Position numbers and translations under genes: made by a program | In this document: positions 19,319 to 20,354 of the stretch, in pieces | Numbering within the stretch: the first letter of the stretch is position 1 | Layout: each line of letters begins with the position of its first letter | The notes under the pieces: model-generated | The model's input: only the letters and a program-made list of their open reading frames with translations | Database searches by the model: none | Told to the model about the DNA's origin: nothing | Source: Zygophlyctis sp. KS116 | Lineage: Eukaryota; Chytridiomycota | Assembly (NCBI GenBank): GCA_054661495.1 | Contig: BAAFSQ010000180.1 | Location: 1 to 20,354, forward strand | Length of the DNA stretch: 20,354 bases | Reading direction: 5' to 3'

Positions 19319-19579
19319 AACCAAATATCAGGCAAACCTTGATAGAATTTTATTTGTACCCTTAGTTTTAATGATAGATCTGATTTTGGTCCAAGCAAAT
19401 TTAAGTGGGGTTTGCTGGGATTTGTGAGATTTGAAAAAAAAATGTCTGAAATTTTACCGTGTGATTCTGTAAGTGACTACAATAGCAGTAGTTTCGAAAG
19501 AGAAAATAAAAGGCCAAAGTCAATGGTATGGGAGCACATGTATGTGTGCGAGTTAGGGCCTTTTCTTGATTTTCTTTGA
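19306..19579 (+). mobile_element. 5' remnant of a hAT element with transposase N-terminus
   Basis: It starts TAGTGTTCCGC, the same terminus as the preceding element's end. An ATG at 19442 opens a 45-codon frame (MSEILPCDSVSDYNS, then RPKSMVWEHMYVCELGP) ending at TGA 19577-19579. The VWEHM segment resembles the start of a hAT BED-finger region, but the finger itself is missing. The end of the remnant is not sharp; homology stops at about 19540-19580. Confidence 0.55.
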
Positions 19580-19607
19580 ATTCCTAAAAAGTTTTAGGGT
19601 AATTCAA
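19576..19607. other. hairpin-forming inverted repeat
   Basis: TTGAATT-CCTAAAA and TTTTAGGG-T-AATTCAA form a 14-bp stem with a 2-nt bulge and a 2-nt loop, directly after the hAT N-terminal remnant. Its function is unknown; it may be a decayed miniature element or a terminus. Confidence 0.55.
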
Positions 19608-19794
19608 GGACCCAATTTTAGGTTTAGTAAAATACATTTGTAAAGGTTTCATTGTCCGAGATTGCAATGAAAAGTAAAAAATGTGACATTTCTCTTCTAA
19701 ATAAATCTTTTTTAATTCATAAACCATTTTATTTTTAGTTTTTCATGAGATATCAGTTCTAAGATAGATAAGAGATCGTGTTTCATTCGTTCAC

Positions 19795-19885
19795 GTTTTT
19801 TTGTTGTTTTTTTAGAGTTTTATAGTTTTTTTGATGTTTTCTTGGAGTTTATAGTTTTTTTGTAGTTTTTTTTAGAGTTTTTTGT
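19795..19885. repeat. T-rich tandem repeat in LRR copy 2 3' flank
   Basis: Two full units (19795-19824, 19825-19853) and a diverged third, of the same 29-30 bp type as at 17676-17813. The array is shorter than in copy 1. Confidence 0.8.
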
Positions 19886-19912
19886 AATGGTTTATGATGA
19901 AATGATTTGAAT

Positions 19913-20242
19913 TTACGCTATCAAAGCTGTATTTCCCCAAAGACCTGTGTTCACAGAGTCAATAAATGGAGCATCGACATATTGTTTACTACCATCTTGG
20001 AGAATATAGAAGGCAGACTTTAACGCATCGTTTGCATTGATGCAGTTTTGAGAATTTACTGAGCCTATAAGACCATCAAAAGACCATCGGCCACAGCTTC
20101 TGCGAACAGTCTGCCAAACTGATGACAAACCTTTAGTCATGCTGTCAACAGCATTCTTGCAGGCAGTTATACGAGTTGAATTTCCGGAAATGTATGTTGG
20201 GTCACAAAATGCACGTTGAGCATTCAAACAATCTTGATAGGG
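19913..20242 (-). pseudogene. cysteine-rich C-terminal domain of LRR protein, copy 2 (truncated)
   Basis: The minus strand encodes PYQDCLNAQRAFCDPTYISG through SCGRWSFDGLIGSVNSQNCI to GLWGNTALIA and TAA, about 75-80 percent like copy 1 by eye. The frame itself is intact. At about 20242 homology to copy 1 (which continues upstream with ALGN and the LRR exons) stops at an A-rich tract (20243-20253). No LRR exon or start is visible in the remaining 100 bp. It is therefore either a truncated duplicate or a gene disrupted by an insertion whose other side is outside the window. Confidence 0.7.
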
Positions 20243-20354
20243 AAAAAAAAAAATTATTAAAAATGCGTGTGATGAATAATATTAAAATAAGAGCCCAGAA
20301 GCTAGACTTCTCCCTTGTTGAAAAACACTCTACTCTTTGTAGAGGTTGGTTTAC
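20243..20354. other. unassigned right-edge sequence
   Basis: An A-tract is followed by about 100 bp unrelated to the LRR gene. It includes two small hairpins: AGAAG-CTAGA-CTTCT, and CTCTAC-TCTTT-GTAGAG at about 20329-20345. One minus-strand frame is open from the window edge (VNQPLQRVECFSTREKSSFW), but I do not recognise it. Confidence 0.35.

Larger units (their letters stand above)
19717..20242. repeat. segmental duplication, copy B (LRR gene C-terminus plus 3' flank)
   Basis: This is the partner of 17611-18170 in direct orientation. Homology stops at about 20242, at an A-tract. Confidence 0.85.

Noticed and set aside
20243-20354. tRNA or other structured RNA at the right edge
   Set aside because: Two small hairpins are visible, but there is no cloverleaf, no T-loop consensus and no recognisable snRNA motif.

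Overview
The window looks like a piece of nuclear genome from a flagellated, early-diverging fungus (Cryptomycota/Rozella-like or chytrid-like; this placement is inference). The reasons are AT-rich DNA, a fungal-type cystathionine gamma-synthase, a fungus-specific WOPR (Gti1/Pac2) regulator, a Nvj2-type PH-SMP protein, the Dbp10 helicase and a flagellar-type CH-domain protein. TAA, TAG and TGA are all used as stops, so the code is standard. The striking general feature is the introns: I reconstructed 32 GT-AG introns from frame and homology, and 31 of them are only 20-32 nt long. Because of them most genes appear as scattered ORF pieces, and two genes (the CH-domain protein and the WOPR factor) become clear only after splicing.

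Left region, 1-3.53 kb: a mobile-element nest. There is a possible exon end running off the left edge on the minus strand, then a decayed hAT element (to 1394). Next comes a complete hAT element (1405-3418) with 12-bp terminal inverted repeats and a perfect 8-bp target duplication CTGCAGAG. It sits inside the end of a third hAT transposase (3421-3531).

Central region, 4.0-17.4 kb: a compact host gene block. In order: a mitochondrial carrier of the folate/FAD (SLC25A32/Flx1) type (+), cystathionine gamma-synthase (+), a PH-SMP lipid-transfer membrane protein (-), a calmodulin-like EF-hand protein (-), a 734-residue CH-domain helical protein with ten exons (+), an OAC1/SLC25A35-type mitochondrial carrier with an appended C-terminal EF-hand pair (+), a WOPR transcription factor (-) and the DEAD-box ribosome-biogenesis helicase Dbp10 (-). 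Convergent neighbours are 41-42 bp apart. One divergent pair (EF-hand/CH protein) shares a 61-bp promoter space. Dbp10 holds the single long intron (152 nt), which contains a perfect hairpin.

Right region, 17.4-20.35 kb: two related minus-strand copies of a leucine-rich-repeat, cysteine-rich protein gene, each followed by 29-30 bp T-rich tandem repeats in its 3' flank. Each LRR is one 72-nt exon between tiny introns. Between the copies lie a hAT C-terminal remnant and a hAT N-terminal remnant joined end to end by a palindrome. Both LRR genes are 5'-truncated within the window.
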